A DNA stretch of 13,560 bases from DATLCI01 sp046714215 (GTDB lineage Bacteria > Acidobacteriota > Terriglobia > Terriglobales > Acidobacteriaceae), in NCBI GenBank assembly GCA_046714215.1, contig JBKKBM010000156.1, forward strand, positions 1-13,560, in the 5' to 3' direction. The notes under the pieces are model-generated. The model was not told the DNA's origin and searched no databases. It was given only the letters and a program-made list of their open reading frames with translations. The position numbers were made by a program, and so were the translations under genes. Of this stretch, positions 12,671-13,560 are shown in pieces. How positions within the stretch are numbered: the stretch's first letter is position 1; the number at the start of each line of letters is the position of its first letter.

Positions 12671-13560
12671 ATGCCCGCGAAAGTCTATAAGAACTTTATT
12701 GGTGGTGAATGGGTCGAGTCCCGCACCGGACAAACCTTTGAGAACCTCAACCCCGCCGACTCCAAAGACGTAGTCGGCATCTTCCAGGCCTCCGGCAAAC
12801 AGGATGTTGACGACGCCGTCGCCGCGGCCAAGATCGCCTTTGAAAAATGGCGGCTCACCCCCGCCCCCAAGCGCGCGGAGATCATCTTCCGCGCCGGACA
12901 GATACTGGAGCAGCGCAAGGAAGACTGCGCGCGCGACATGACCCGGGAGATGGGCAAGGTCTTGAAAGAGACGCGCGGCGATGTGCAGGAAGCCATCGAC
13001 ACCGCCTATTTCATGGCGGGCGAAGGCCGTCGCCTCTTCGGCGCCACCGTCCCCTCAGAGCTGCCCAACAAATTTGCCATGGCCATCCGCGTTCCGCTGG
13101 GCGTGATCGGCATGATCGCGCCGTGGAATTTCCCCATGGCCATTCCGTCGTGGAAGATCTTCCCTGCCCTGGTCTGCGGCAATACCTGCGTGATCAAGCC
13201 CGCGGAAGATACGCCACTTTCAACTTTCAATCTGGTGCGCGCGCTGGTCGACGCCGGACTTCCCAAGGGCGTCGTCAACATTGTCACCGGATTCGGTCCG
13301 GATGCCGGCGCGCCGCTGGTCTCTCATCCCGACGTCCGCGGTGTCTCCTTCACCGGCTCTTCCGAAGTCGGACGCATCATCGGTGAGACCGCTGCCCGCA
13401 GCTTTAAACCTTGCTCCCTCGAGATGGGCGGCAAGAACGCCATCATCGTGCTCGACGACGCCAACATCGATCTCGCCGTGGAAGGCGCCGTGTGGGGCGC
13501 ATTCGGCACCAGCGGCCAGCGCTGCACCGCGTCCAGCCGCATGATCGTGCAGAAGGGCGC
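12671..13560 (+). CDS. NAD(P)-dependent aldehyde dehydrogenase, N-terminal 296 residues (runs off the right edge)
   Basis: The frame is open from the ATG at 12671 to the window end. The product starts MPAKVYKNFIGGEWVESRTG and has the ALDH motifs in order: PWNFP (151-155, oxyanion Asn153), CVIKPAED (173-180, Lys176 and Glu179 for cofactor binding), FTGSSEVG (227-234), LEMGGKN (250-256, general base Glu251) and GQRCTA (282-287, catalytic Cys285). Glu179 in the KPAE motif favours NAD over NADP. The block GEGRRLFGATVPSELPNKFA (117-136) recalls, from memory, the AldH (CAJ73105-like) ALDH subgroup, whose substrate is not well established. About 200 residues of a usual 480-500 are beyond the edge. 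GAGAG lies just before the ATG as a modest ribosome binding site. It is transcribed away from the mre cluster and is probably unrelated to it. Confidence 0.95.
   Translation, partial: MPAKVYKNFIGGEWVESRTGQTFENLNPADSKDVVGIFQASGKQDVDDAVAAAKIAFEKWRLTPAPKRAEIIFRAGQILEQRKEDCARDMTREMGKVLKETRGDVQEAIDTAYFMAGEGRRLFGATVPSELPNKFAMAIRVPLGVIGMIAPWNFPMAIPSWKIFPALVCGNTCVIKPAEDTPLSTFNLVRALVDAGLPKGVVNIVTGFGPDAGAPLVSHPDVRGVSFTGSSEVGRIIGETAARSFKPCSLEMGGKNAIIVLDDANIDLAVEGAVWGAFGTSGQRCTASSRMIVQKG

Noticed and set aside
12524..12733. A 69-codon open frame on the minus strand
   Set aside because: It overlaps the well-supported aldehyde dehydrogenase start on the other strand and has no family resemblance.

Overview
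The window looks like a chromosomal segment of a GC-rich bacterium. My best guess, from remembered family resemblance rather than a search, is Acidobacteriota. The evidence is an RNase E/G gene with a very long Arg/Asp/Glu-rich insertion, a core mre-mrdA-rodA cluster, an aldehyde dehydrogenase of a type I associate with such soil bacteria, and palindromic dispersed-type repeats between genes. No RNA gene, CRISPR array, transposase or phage gene was seen.

Layout. Almost everything is read on the minus strand, from about 12138 down to 891. The order is a membrane-anchored FecR-domain protein, mreB, mreC, mreD, mrdA (PBP2), rodA, a giant rng/rne-type ribonuclease, and a broken epimerase-like gene. 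From mreC to rodA the genes are tightly packed: mreC-mreD have a 1-nt gap, mreD-mrdA 76 nt and mrdA-rodA 2 nt. A GC-rich hairpin with a short U-rich tail lies between mreB and mreC and could lower expression downstream of mreB. A 316-nt leader separates rodA from the RNase gene. At the left edge a separate promoter and strong ribosome binding site serve an N-terminally complete, secreted protein that runs off the window. At the right edge, in divergent orientation, is an N-terminally complete aldehyde dehydrogenase that also runs off. The roughly 530-nt divergent region in front of it holds a cluster of palindromes and repeats and no convincing gene.

How the genes work together. MreB filaments, MreC/MreD, PBP2 (transpeptidase) and RodA (glycosyltransferase) form the elongasome that builds the lateral cell wall. 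RNase G (cafA) lies in the mre cluster of Escherichia coli too, so the RNase here fits an old gene neighbourhood. The FecR-type protein has one membrane anchor and beta-rich, probably extracytoplasmic domains. Its place upstream of mreB suggests an envelope role, but no function can be assigned.

Most unusual features. (1) The RNase has about 725 residues of charge-patterned, probably disordered sequence inserted inside its S1 domain, including two copies of a GESLAK(F/Y) motif. (2) A composite pseudogene joins epimerase pieces in several frames to what looks like the tail of a UbiA-type prenyltransferase. (3) The mreB-mreC hairpin. (4) The cluster of palindromes between the FecR gene and the aldehyde dehydrogenase gene.
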